Both the position numbers and the translations under genes were made by a program. A stretch of DNA of 19,913 bases. Source: Bog-564 sp035509915 (GTDB taxonomy: Bacteria; Actinomycetota; Acidimicrobiia; Acidimicrobiales; UBA8190). The stretch spans positions 1-19,913 of the forward strand of contig DATKIB010000170.1 in NCBI GenBank assembly GCA_035509915.1. The letters run 5' to 3'. The notes beneath the pieces were generated by a model. That model saw only the letters and a list, made by a program, of their open reading frames with translations, was not told where the DNA came from and made no database searches. Within the stretch, counting starts at the first letter, position 1, and every line of letters begins with the position of its first letter. Below, in pieces: positions 8,399 to 16,046 of the stretch.

Positions 8399-11300
8399 GT
8401 GTCCTCCGATCCGGTGGCGTCCCTGCGCTCGATCCCCCCGCTGCTTCGCGACGAGCCGGCGATGCTCGACGCGCTCGGGCCCGGCTCGACTGTGCTCGCC
8501 GTGCCGGAGGCGGCCACGGCGGTGGTCGTGGCCGGGCTCTGCGCGCTCTCCGAACGCCGGCCGTTGGTCGTGGCCACCCCCACCCTCTCGGACGCCGAGC
8601 GCTTCGCTCACGACCTAGGCGTCTTCCTGGGCGAGAACGAGGTGGAGCTCTTCCCCCCGTGGGACACCCTGCCCTTCGAACGGGTGAGCCCCGAGATCGA
8701 GACCATGGGCCGGAGGCTGCGGCTGCTGTGGCGCCTCGGGCTGAGCGGCGATACCAACGTGCCAGGCGACGCGCCGGCCGTGGTGGTCGCCCCGGTGCGC
8801 GCTCTGCTCCAGCGGCTCGGCCCGCTCGCCGAGAGCGCGGTGGCGGTGCGGGTGCGGGCGGGGGACCGCCTCGAGCGCGAGGAGCTGGTGGGCAGGCTCG
8901 TGTCGCTCGGCTACCGCCGCGAGTACCAGGTCGAGCACCGCGGTGAGATCGCTGTGCGCGGCGGGATCGTCGACGTGTTCGGGTCCACCTCCGAGCTGCC
9001 CGTGCGCATCGACCTCTTCGGCGACGAGGTGGATCGCCTCACGGCATTCGACCCGGGCGACCAGCGTTCGGTGTCGGAGGTCGCAGAGGTGGAGCTGCAC
9101 GGCTGCCGCGAGTTGCTCCCCACCGACGCCGTGCGTGCCCGGGCGCGTTCGCTGGTCGCCAGCGAACCGTGGGGGCGCTCCCAGTGGGAGCGGATAGCCG
9201 AGGGCCAGCTCTTCGACGGCATGGAGTCGTGGACCGCGTGGCTCGTCGACGAGGAGCAGGTGCTCTGCGACGTGATCGACCCAGGCGGCCGGGTGGTGTT
9301 GGTCGACCCGAGGCGCATGCGCGACCGCGCTCGCGAGCTGAACGAGGAGGAGGAAGCCCTGGCGGATGCCCTCGCCGTCACGTGGGGGGTGGGTGAGGGG
9401 ACCGACGACGGTGTGGCGCACGCCTTCCCCCGCCTCCATGTCGCTTACGACCGGTTGCTCGAGCGCTGCCGCGCCCCGGTGCTGAGCCTCTTGCCGGCCG
9501 CCGAGGGCCCCGGCACCCCGGCGATAAACGCCACGGCCTGGGACCCGCTCCTCGCAGACAGGGCGGCCTTGGCGAGGAGGCTCGCCACGCTCGGCGAGGA
9601 GGGATGGTCGGTGACCTTGTGCGCGGAGAGCGAGACCTCCGCCGCCCGGCTCGCCTCGGTGCTGGCGGAGGAGGGGCTCTCGGTCCCGGTCGAGCAGGTC
9701 GCCGATCCGGGCGGACGCGGCTCGGACGGACGCGCGCCCGACGCACGCGCCACGAAGGCAAGCGCCACGGGCGGGCCTCGCATCCGGATCGTGGTCGCCG
9801 GCCTCGAACGTGGTTTCCTGCTCGGCGCTGCCAAGGTGGCGGTGCTCGCAGAGCCCGACCTGACCGGGCGGAGACGTGCCCACCGGCCTGTGCGCGCACG
9901 CGCCAGGCCCACCGACGGGTTCTTCGACGACCTCGCGCCCGGGGACTACGTCGTGCACCGCCAGCACGGGGTCGCGCGCTACACGGGGATGGTGACCCGG
10001 ACGGTCAACGGCGCCTCGCGTGACTACCTGCTTCTCGAGTACCGGGGCGACGACCGGCTGTACCTGCCCTCCGACCAGATCGACGCCCTCACCCCTTACA
10101 GCGGGGGAGAGGCCCCCGCGCTCAACCGGCTCGGCGGCTCGGAGTGGCAGCGCACCCGCGCGAGGGCGCGCGCGGCCGTCCACGAGGTGGCCGTCGAGCT
10201 CGTAGAGCTCTACCGACAGCGCCTCCAGGTGCGCGGGCACAGCTTCCCGCCAGACACGCCGTGGCAGCGCGAGCTCGAGGACTCCTTCGGCTTCGTCGAG
10301 ACCGCCGACCAGCTGCGCGCCATCTACGACGTGAAGGCCGACATGGAGTCCGACCGGCCCATGGACCGCCTGGTGTGCGGCGACGTCGGCTTCGGCAAGA
10401 CAGAGGTGGCGGTGCGCGCAGCGTTCAAGGCCGTCCAGGACGGGCAGCAGGCGGCCATCCTGGTGCCCACGACCCTGCTAGCGCAGCAGCACGCGCAGAC
10501 CTTCGCCGAGCGCTACTCGGGTTATCCCGTCAAGGTCGAGATGCTCTCGAGGTTCCTCACCACCTCACAGGCCCGCGCTGTGGTCTCGGGGATCGCGGCG
10601 GGTTCGGTGGACGTGGTCGTGGGCACGCACCGCATGCTCGCGGGCGACGTGCGCTTCAAGAACCTCGGCCTCCTGGTCGTGGACGAGGAGCAGCGCTTCG
10701 GGGTGAGCCACAAGGAGGCGATCAAAGCCATCTCCGGCGGCGTCGACGTGCTGACCCTCACCGCCAACCCGATCCCGCGCACCTTGGAGATGGCTCTCAC
10801 GGGCATACGAGACCTCTCGCTCATCAACACCCCTCCGGCGGCCCGCCAGCCCATCCTCACGTACGTGGGGGAGTTCGAGGAGCAGGCCGTGGTGGAGGCG
10901 ATCCGCAGGGAGCTGCTTCGCGAGGGGCAGGTCTTCTTCGTGCACAACTGGGTGCAGAACATCGAAGCCGTGGCTGCGCGCCTTCGGGTGCTCGTGCCAG
11001 AGGCGAGGGTCGCAGTCGCTCACGGCCAGATGGACGAGGGAGCGCTCGAGCAGGTGGTGCTCGACTTCTGGGACGGGCAGTACGACGTGCTGGTCTGCAC
11101 GACGATCATCGAGTCCGGCATCGACATGCCCACCGTCAACACCCTCGTGGTCGACCGAGCCGACCGGCTGGGGCTCGGGCAGCTCCACCAGCTGCGCGGG
11201 CGCGTGGGGCGGGCGGGACATCGCGCCTACGCCTACCTCCTGCACCCGCGCGACCGGGTCCTCACCGAGGCGGCCTACGAGCGCCTCAGGACGATCGGTG

Positions 11301-12025
11301 AGCAGACCGAGCTCGGGAGCGGGTTCAAGATCGCCATGCGCGACCTCGAGATCCGCGGAGCGGGGAACCTGCTCGGGCGCGACCAGTCGGGGCACATAGC
11401 CGCAGTCGGATACGACCTCTACGTCCAGATGGTCGCCGAGGCCGTCGCCGAGATGAAGGGTGAGCAGCTGCGAAGGCCGGTGGAGGTCGTGATCGACGTG
11501 CCCTCCGACGCGCACCTGCCCGCCGACTACGTGGCCCGCGAGGACCTGCGCCTGGAGGCATACCGGCGTCTCGCGTCGGTGAGCGAGGAGGCGGAGGTCA
11601 CCGACGTGCGCGACGAATGGCTCGACCGCTTCGGCCCCCTGCCGCCGCCGGCCGAGGGCCTGCTGGCGGTCGGGCGCCTGCGAGTCGAGTGCCTGCGCAC
11701 CGGCGTGCGGGAGGTGTCGGCCACGCCGTCTCGGCCAGGACAGTCCACGGGGCGCGGTGCCGGGCCCGGCCGGAGGGTCTTGGTGGCCCGCCTGTCGCCG
11801 CTCGAGCTGCCCGCCAGCGCGCGGGTGAGGCTCCGGCGGTTGCGGCCCGAAGCGCTGTTGAAGCAGGACGCGCGCCAGCTCGTCGTGCCGCTGGATCCGG
11901 GTGAGGACCCGGTGTCCGCCATCACCGAGCTCCTCCGCGAGCTCGTGCCCGTGGCTGGCGCGACCGGGTCGGCTCCCGCCGGCGAGGGGCGCTCGGAATC
12001 GTCTGCTGCCGGGGCGCGCCGGTAG
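8399..12025 (+). CDS. mfd: Transcription-repair coupling factor Mfd
   Basis: Mfd displaces RNA polymerase stalled at DNA lesions and recruits UvrA. The 1208-residue protein has the UvrB-like N-terminal module (ELFPPWDTLPFERVSPE; EVEHRGE-like segment reading YQVEHRGEIAVRGGIVDVF). The RNA polymerase-interaction domain is around residues 510-530 (LAPGDYVVHRQHGVARYTGM). The RecG-like translocase has Walker A GDVGFGKT near 661-668, DEEQRFG near 762, TANPIPRTL (motif III), STIIESGIDMPTVNTL-like TTIIESGIDMP, and QLHQLRGRVGRAGHRAYAYL. The C-terminal TRCF domain starts after GAGNLLGRDQSGHIAAVGYDLY. The GTG at 8399 has GAGG about 6 bases upstream and lies 7 bp after the pth stop. A Gly/Arg/Asp/Ala-rich loop near 440-460 looks like a lineage insertion. 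Motif III has Asn where TATP is usual. Confidence 0.97.
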   Translation: MSSDPVASLRSIPPLLRDEPAMLDALGPGSTVLAVPEAATAVVVAGLCALSERRPLVVATPTLSDAERFAHDLGVFLGENEVELFPPWDTLPFERVSPEIETMGRRLRLLWRLGLSGDTNVPGDAPAVVVAPVRALLQRLGPLAESAVAVRVRAGDRLEREELVGRLVSLGYRREYQVEHRGEIAVRGGIVDVFGSTSELPVRIDLFGDEVDRLTAFDPGDQRSVSEVAEVELHGCRELLPTDAVRARARSLVASEPWGRSQWERIAEGQLFDGMESWTAWLVDEEQVLCDVIDPGGRVVLVDPRRMRDRARELNEEEEALADALAVTWGVGEGTDDGVAHAFPRLHVAYDRLLERCRAPVLSLLPAAEGPGTPAINATAWDPLLADRAALARRLATLGEEGWSVTLCAESETSAARLASVLAEEGLSVPVEQVADPGGRGSDGRAPDARATKASATGGPRIRIVVAGLERGFLLGAAKVAVLAEPDLTGRRRAHRPVRARARPTDGFFDDLAPGDYVVHRQHGVARYTGMVTRTVNGASRDYLLLEYRGDDRLYLPSDQIDALTPYSGGEAPALNRLGGSEWQRTRARARAAVHEVAVELVELYRQRLQVRGHSFPPDTPWQRELEDSFGFVETADQLRAIYDVKADMESDRPMDRLVCGDVGFGKTEVAVRAAFKAVQDGQQAAILVPTTLLAQQHAQTFAERYSGYPVKVEMLSRFLTTSQARAVVSGIAAGSVDVVVGTHRMLAGDVRFKNLGLLVVDEEQRFGVSHKEAIKAISGGVDVLTLTANPIPRTLEMALTGIRDLSLINTPPAARQPILTYVGEFEEQAVVEAIRRELLREGQVFFVHNWVQNIEAVAARLRVLVPEARVAVAHGQMDEGALEQVVLDFWDGQYDVLVCTTIIESGIDMPTVNTLVVDRADRLGLGQLHQLRGRVGRAGHRAYAYLLHPRDRVLTEAAYERLRTIGEQTELGSGFKIAMRDLEIRGAGNLLGRDQSGHIAAVGYDLYVQMVAEAVAEMKGEQLRRPVEVVIDVPSDAHLPADYVAREDLRLEAYRRLASVSEEAEVTDVRDEWLDRFGPLPPPAEGLLAVGRLRVECLRTGVREVSATPSRPGQSTGRGAGPGRRVLVARLSPLELPASARVRLRRLRPEALLKQDARQLVVPLDPGEDPVSAITELLRELVPVAGATGSAPAGEGRSESSAAGARR

Positions 12026-12028
12026 CAT
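12023..12028 (+). promoter_or_regulatory. Candidate -10 element for a near-leaderless transcript of the PpiC-like gene
   Basis: TAGCAT fits TANNNT and incorporates the mfd stop codon TAG. The GTG of the next gene is 9 bases downstream, and no Shine-Dalgarno sequence precedes that GTG. The same arrangement appears at 5994. A -35 is not evident. Confidence 0.25.
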
Positions 12029-12037
12029 GCCCGACTT

Positions 12038-13132
12038 GTGAAAATCCTCCCGGGGCTGGTCCTGCTGGCGGTCCTCGCAGTCGCCGGCTCCGGCTGCGAC
12101 GTCGCTGCACCCGCGGCGACTGTCGACGGCGTCGCCATCACCCAGAGCCAGCTCGACGCTCAGCTCACCGACGTGGTGGGCGACCAGTACGCCGCCTGCG
12201 TGCTGGAGCTGCAGGGGACGAACCTCCCGAGCTCGCTCACCGGCGCGGGCGGCTCGACGGTGAGCTCGCAGTTCGCCTCCTCCGAGCTGTCGAGCCTCGT
12301 CCTCGAGGACCTGATCTCCCAGGACCTGGCGCGCCATCACCACGAGGTGACCGCTTCGCAGACCGAGGCGGCGAAGCAGGACCTCGACGCGCAGCTCGGA
12401 TCGGCGATCTCCCAGAGCTCCTCGCCATGCCCGGTCCAGCTCACCGGCGCGCAGTTGCTGAGCCGTGTGCCTGCGGCGTTCGCCGCGGAGCAGGTCCGAT
12501 ATCTCGCGGACGAGGAACAGCTCGCGGTGGCGGTCGCGCACGTCGACCTCTCCACTACCTCGCTCGAGCGCTACTACCGTGCCAATCCCTCACAGTTCGC
12601 CGAGATCTGCCTGAGCGACATAGCGGTGACCTCTCAGTCGGATGCTCAGTTGATCCTCGGAGCGATCGACTCCGGCTCCGAGACGTTCGCCGCCGCGGCG
12701 CGTCAGAGCTCGATCGACACCTCGACCGCACAGAACGGGGGGGTGATCCCGTGCGTGGCGAGCTCAGAGGTCCAGAACTCTTCGCTCCTCTCGGCCATCT
12801 CCGGGCTCTCTGTGGGCCAGGTGAGCCAGCCCGTGGAGGAGACCTCCTCGACGGGGACGACGCTGTGGCTGCTGCTCGAGGTGGACGCCAGGCCCGAGCT
12901 CCCCTTCGCGCAGGTCAGGAGCCAGATACGAGAGAGCCTGCTCTCCGCCCAGGACTCCAAGCTCTCCGCCGAGTTCGACCAGCTCGCCTCCCACGCCGAC
13001 GTGAGCGTCGACCCGCGCTACGGCACCTGGGCCAGGCTCCAGGGAGTGCGCCCTCCTGTGGCGCCTTCGGCGAAGGACGTGCTCGCTCCCGCTGCCGACG
13101 GGGGGGCTTCCTCGCCGGTGCTTGGTGGCTGA
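12038..13132 (+). CDS. SurA/PpiC-like (parvulin-type) foldase lipoprotein
   Basis: The 364-residue protein starts with a hydrophobic signal (MKILPGLVLLAVLAVAGSGC). A Cys at residue 20 is suitable for lipidation, so an exported, membrane-anchored protein is likely. A SurA_N-type segment follows (ATVDGVAITQSQLDAQLTDVV). The part from about residue 187 resembles a parvulin domain: ICLSDIAVTSQSDAQLIL, SETFAAAARQSSIDTSTAQNGGVIPCV, SVGQVSQPVE. The His that usually opens the first parvulin strand (H-I-L) is replaced (E-I-C-L), so isomerase activity is uncertain and a chaperone role is possible. Start GTG 12038: the ATG at 12027 runs into a stop after four codons. Its end overlaps the mazG start. Actinobacteria often have a lipoprotein near mazG and eno, but this one is not obviously LpqU. 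Confidence 0.8.
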   Translation: MKILPGLVLLAVLAVAGSGCDVAAPAATVDGVAITQSQLDAQLTDVVGDQYAACVLELQGTNLPSSLTGAGGSTVSSQFASSELSSLVLEDLISQDLARHHHEVTASQTEAAKQDLDAQLGSAISQSSSPCPVQLTGAQLLSRVPAAFAAEQVRYLADEEQLAVAVAHVDLSTTSLERYYRANPSQFAEICLSDIAVTSQSDAQLILGAIDSGSETFAAAARQSSIDTSTAQNGGVIPCVASSEVQNSSLLSAISGLSVGQVSQPVEETSSTGTTLWLLLEVDARPELPFAQVRSQIRESLLSAQDSKLSAEFDQLASHADVSVDPRYGTWARLQGVRPPVAPSAKDVLAPAADGGASSPVLGG

Positions 13133-13901
13133 GCGCGCGCGGGTCCCCGGGGCGGCTCGAGCGCAGGGCGCAGATCTGGAGCCGGCCAGCGGCGAGGAGG
13201 CGGACGAGCTGTCGAGGCTCGAGGAGCTGGTGCGGGTCCTGAGGGTGCGGTGCCCTTGGGACCGGCGCCAGACCCACGTGTCGCTCGGCCCCCACCTGCT
13301 CGAGGAGTGCTACGAGGTGCTCGACGCAATCTCCGACCTCGACACGTCCGAGCCGTCCGCCCGCACCGTCGCCCACCTGCGCGAGGAGCTCGGTGACCTT
13401 CTCGTTCAGGTGTTCTTCCACTCGGTGCTCGCCGAGGAGGAGGGCCAGTTCACCCTCGCCGAGGTCGCGCGCGACGTCCACGACAAGCTCGTGCACCGCC
13501 ACCCCCACGTCTTCGGCGACGCCGTCGCAGAGACCGCCGAGGACGTAGCGGCACGCTGGGAGGTGTTGAAGCGCGAGGAGGACCCAACGCGTGGGGTCAC
13601 CGGGGGCATACCCGAGGCGATGCCCGCCCTCGCCCTCGCAGCCAAGCTGCTCAAGAAGGCGGACGCGCTGGGTCTCGAGCTTCCGTCTGTCTCGGAGCGC
13701 CGCTCGGGGGCGGCCGCCGAGCTCGAGCGCCTGGGCCTCGCGGCCCGAGGGGAGCAGGCGGGTGCCGGCGACCGGGCCGTGGGCGGGCTGCTCCTCGCCG
13801 TCGTGGACCTGGCGGTCCGCGCGGGGATCGACCCCGAGACCGCCCTTCGCGCCGAGGCTCGCAGGCTCCGTCGCGAGCTGGACGACCCCCAGCCCTCCTG
13901 A
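13125..13901 (+). CDS. mazG: Nucleoside triphosphate pyrophosphohydrolase MazG
   Basis: MazG hydrolyses (d)NTPs, including damaged ones, to NMP and pyrophosphate. The first MazG domain shows CPWDRRQTHVSLGPHLLEE, EELGDLLVQVFFHS with the metal-binding EExxD-type acidic set, and DKLVHRHPHVFG. The second half contains EAMPALALAAKLLKKADALG and GLLLAVVDLAVRAGIDPETALR. No methylase domain is fused. The start is ambiguous: TTG 13122 or GTG 13125 would overlap the previous gene by 11 or 8 bases. I chose GTG as the commoner initiator, which leaves about 30 poorly conserved residues before the domain. A shorter start near 13200 cannot be excluded. With GTG the length is 258 residues. A tandem repeat begins at its stop codon. 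Confidence 0.93.
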   Translation: MAERARVPGAARAQGADLEPASGEEADELSRLEELVRVLRVRCPWDRRQTHVSLGPHLLEECYEVLDAISDLDTSEPSARTVAHLREELGDLLVQVFFHSVLAEEEGQFTLAEVARDVHDKLVHRHPHVFGDAVAETAEDVAARWEVLKREEDPTRGVTGGIPEAMPALALAAKLLKKADALGLELPSVSERRSGAAAELERLGLAARGEQAGAGDRAVGGLLLAVVDLAVRAGIDPETALRAEARRLRRELDDPQPS

Positions 13902-13999
13902 GCCGCCCGTCGCCCTAAGCCGCCTGTCGCCCTGAGCCGCACGTCGCCTGAGCTCCCCGTCGCCCTGGGCTGCCCGCAGCCCCGATCCCCCCGCCACCT
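13900..13999. repeat. Degenerate 17-bp tandem repeat between mazG and eno
   Basis: Units start at 13900, 13917, 13934, 13950, 13967 and 13984. The approximate consensus is GAGCCGCCCGTCGCCCT. The first two units and the fourth are closest; the third lacks one base and the fifth and sixth have decayed. The first unit begins inside the mazG TGA. A 17-bp period shifts frame each copy, so it is not coding. It looks like a minisatellite that grew by slippage or recombination; a role in mRNA 3' end structure or as a protein-binding array is possible but unsupported. Confidence 0.7.
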
Positions 14000-14001
14000 G
14001 A

Positions 14002-14050
14002 GCCGCCTTGGCTCGGCGGTCGTGCCCGGAGCTAGTAACTTTTACAACAG
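14002..14050 (+). promoter_or_regulatory. Hairpin followed by AT-rich island, likely eno promoter region
   Basis: After the repeats, an inverted repeat (CCGCC at 14003-14007 with GGCGG at 14015-14019) is followed by the most AT-rich patch in this part of the window, 14033-14049 (TAGTAACTTTTACAAC). TTGGCT at 14008 with TAGTAA at 14033 (19-bp spacer) and TTTACA at 14041 (five of six to TTGACA, but no good -10 downstream) are the promoter-like words. A separate promoter for eno is plausible given the 190-bp gap; the exact elements are unresolved. Confidence 0.35.
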
Positions 14051-14091
14051 CAACCACAGGGGCATCACCGCTAAGTGAGCGAGCCGCCGCG

Positions 14092-15393
14092 ATGAGCGAA
14101 ATCGAGCAGGTGCACGGGCGGGAGGTCCTCGACTCACGGGGGAACCCGACCGTGGAGGTCGAGGTGCTGCTCTCCTCGGGCGCATCCGGCAGGGCGATCG
14201 TGCCGTCAGGTGCGTCCACCGGCGCCCACGAGGCGACCGAGTGGCGCGACGGTGCCGAGCGCTTCGGCGGCAAGGGCGTGCTCGGCGCGGTCGAGCACGT
14301 CAACGGCGAGATCGCCGACATCCTGGTCGGCTTCGACCCCTACGACCAGCGGGGCGTGGACCTGGCGATGGTCGACGCCGACGGTACCCCGACCAAGGGA
14401 CGCCTCGGGGCCAACGCCGTGCTCGGGGTGTCGCTGGCGGTGGCGCGTGCCGCCGCCGAGGAGGCCGGGCTGCCCCTCTACCGGTACCTCGGGGGCGCAG
14501 GCGCCCACGTGCTTCCGGTGCCCATGCTCAACGTGCTCAACGGCGGCGTGCACGCCCCGAACAACGTCGACCTCCAGGAGTTCATGGCCATGCCCGTCGG
14601 GGCGGTGTCGTTCTCCGAGGCGCTTCGCTGGGCGACCGAGACCTACCACTCGCTCGCGTCGGTGCTGCGCTCGCGGGGGCTGTCCACCGCCGTCGGAGAC
14701 GAGGGAGGGTTCGCTCCCGACCTCGACTCGAACGAGGCCGCGGTGGTGGTGCTGCTCGAGGCGATCGAGGCGGCAGGCCGCTCGCCCGGCGAGGAAATGG
14801 CGATCGCGCTCGACCCGGCCTCGAGCGAGCTCTACGAGCACGGGACCTACAACCTCGCCGGCGAGGGCCGCAGCCTCTCCTCGGCCGAGATGGTCGACTA
14901 CTGGGTCGACCTGTGCTCGCGCTATCCGGTCGTGTCGCTCGAGGACCCCATGGCCGAGGACGACTGGGACGGATGGGTGTCGCTCACCGAGGCGCTCGGC
15001 GCCAAGGTCCAGATCGTCGGGGACGACCTCTTCGTCACCAGCGAGGAGCGACTGGCGCGCGGCGTCAGCCAGGGGGCGGCCAACTCGATCCTCGTAAAGC
15101 TCAACCAGGTCGGGACGCTGACCGAGACCCTGGACACGATGCAGCTCGCGAGCAGAGCGGGCTACGGGTGCGTCGTGTCCCACCGCTCGGGCGAGACCGA
15201 GGACACCTTCATCGCCGACCTCGCCGTTGCCACCAACTGCGCGCAGATCAAGACCGGTGCGCCGGCGCGCTCCGAGCGCGTCGCCAAGTACAACCAGCTC
15301 TTGCGGATCGAGGAGGAGCTGGGTGAGTCGGCCGCGTTCTTGGGGCGCGACGCGCTGCGCAGGTCGCTCCGACGCCGAGAGGACGACCGATGA
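14092..15393 (+). CDS. eno: Enolase (phosphopyruvate hydratase)
   Basis: Enolase interconverts 2-phosphoglycerate and phosphoenolpyruvate in glycolysis and, in many bacteria, also sits on the cell surface or in the RNA degradosome. The 433-residue protein starts MSEIEQVHGREVLDSRGNP, the canonical enolase N-terminus, which fixes the ATG at 14092. An upstream in-frame start at 14008 would lie in the promoter-like region. Motifs: PSGASTGAHEA, NGGVHAPNNVDLQEFM with a catalytic His region, VGDEGGFAPD (E204), SLEDPMAEDDW, QIVGDDLFVT (metal Asp), ILVKLNQVGT with catalytic Lys336, and SHRSGETEDTFIADL. All catalytic residues are in place. The stop overlaps the next start as ATGA. Confidence 0.98.
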   Translation: MSEIEQVHGREVLDSRGNPTVEVEVLLSSGASGRAIVPSGASTGAHEATEWRDGAERFGGKGVLGAVEHVNGEIADILVGFDPYDQRGVDLAMVDADGTPTKGRLGANAVLGVSLAVARAAAEEAGLPLYRYLGGAGAHVLPVPMLNVLNGGVHAPNNVDLQEFMAMPVGAVSFSEALRWATETYHSLASVLRSRGLSTAVGDEGGFAPDLDSNEAAVVVLLEAIEAAGRSPGEEMAIALDPASSELYEHGTYNLAGEGRSLSSAEMVDYWVDLCSRYPVVSLEDPMAEDDWDGWVSLTEALGAKVQIVGDDLFVTSEERLARGVSQGAANSILVKLNQVGTLTETLDTMQLASRAGYGCVVSHRSGETEDTFIADLAVATNCAQIKTGAPARSERVAKYNQLLRIEEELGESAAFLGRDALRRSLRRREDDR

Positions 15394-16013
15394 CCGCGCC
15401 ACGCGGCTCGCGAGCACAGCGCCGCGCTTCGCTGCGCCGCCGCAGGGCGCGGGCGATGCTGATCGGCGCTTGCGTGTTCGCGGCGGTGGTCCTCGGCACC
15501 TCGTTCCCAGTATCGGAGCTCCTCTCCCAGCACGCGCAGCTGACGAGCACCGAGCGGGACCTCGGGGGCATCGAGGCTCAAAACAGCGCACTCGGCCAGG
15601 AGGCCAAGCAGCTGGCGAACCCGTCGACTGTGGCGAACATCGCACGGCGCGACTACGGGCTCGTACCCCCTGGCAGCCAGGCCTACGAGGTCCTTCCCGC
15701 CCCGGGTTCCGCAGCCGGCTCGGGCCAGAGCTCGGGCCACGTGCCGCTCCAGGGACCGCCGGTGATGCCGGGATCCGAGCAGTCACAGCAGATCCTGAGC
15801 GCAGGCACCGGGCCTGGCACCGGCTCGACCTCGAACGGCACGGGCGGACCCGCGTCGCGGGGCTCCGCCAGCGGCGCGACGACACAGGCAGGGAGCACCA
15901 CCGGCGCGGTTTCCTCACACAAGGGCTCTTCGGCCTCCGCCGGCCCGGGCACCTCCGGCGGCGCTGGGGGGTTCTGGACCCGCGTGGTCCACACCCTCGA
16001 GTTCTGGCGCTAG
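15390..16013 (+). CDS. FtsB/DivIC-like septum formation initiator protein with long low-complexity tail
   Basis: Residues 1-21 are basic and cytoplasmic, 22-39 form one membrane segment (LIGACVFAAVVLGTSF), and 43-76 form a short coiled coil. Residues 84-101 (IARRDYGLVPPGSQAYEV) are the conserved end of the FtsB/DivIC family, which binds FtsL and FtsQ in the divisome. The actinobacterial eno-neighbour (Rv1024 type) belongs here. Beyond residue 105 there is a 100-residue Gly/Ser/Thr/Ala/Pro tail on the external side, closing with an aromatic stretch GFWTRVVHTLEFWR. The start overlaps the eno stop by ATGA, with GAGAGGA upstream, so it is translationally coupled to eno. 207 residues in all. Confidence 0.85.
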   Translation: MTAPRGSRAQRRASLRRRRARAMLIGACVFAAVVLGTSFPVSELLSQHAQLTSTERDLGGIEAQNSALGQEAKQLANPSTVANIARRDYGLVPPGSQAYEVLPAPGSAAGSGQSSGHVPLQGPPVMPGSEQSQQILSAGTGPGTGSTSNGTGGPASRGSASGATTQAGSTTGAVSSHKGSSASAGPGTSGGAGGFWTRVVHTLEFWR

Positions 16014-16046
16014 AAAGTCTTCACGTCCTTCGGCGATGAAGAAGAG

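Noticed and set aside
10565..12541. 658-codon minus-strand open frame opposite mfd
   Set aside because: Shadow of the Mfd translocase; His/Arg/Asp-rich with no domain.
13900..14019. Intrinsic terminator or CRISPR array after mazG
   Set aside because: Units are contiguous 17-mers without unique spacers, and the following hairpin lacks an adjacent T-run on the plus strand.
14008..14091. N-terminal extension of enolase from 14008
   Set aside because: The added residues are not enolase-like and the stretch overlaps the AT-rich promoter-like region; ATG 14092 matches the conserved enolase start.
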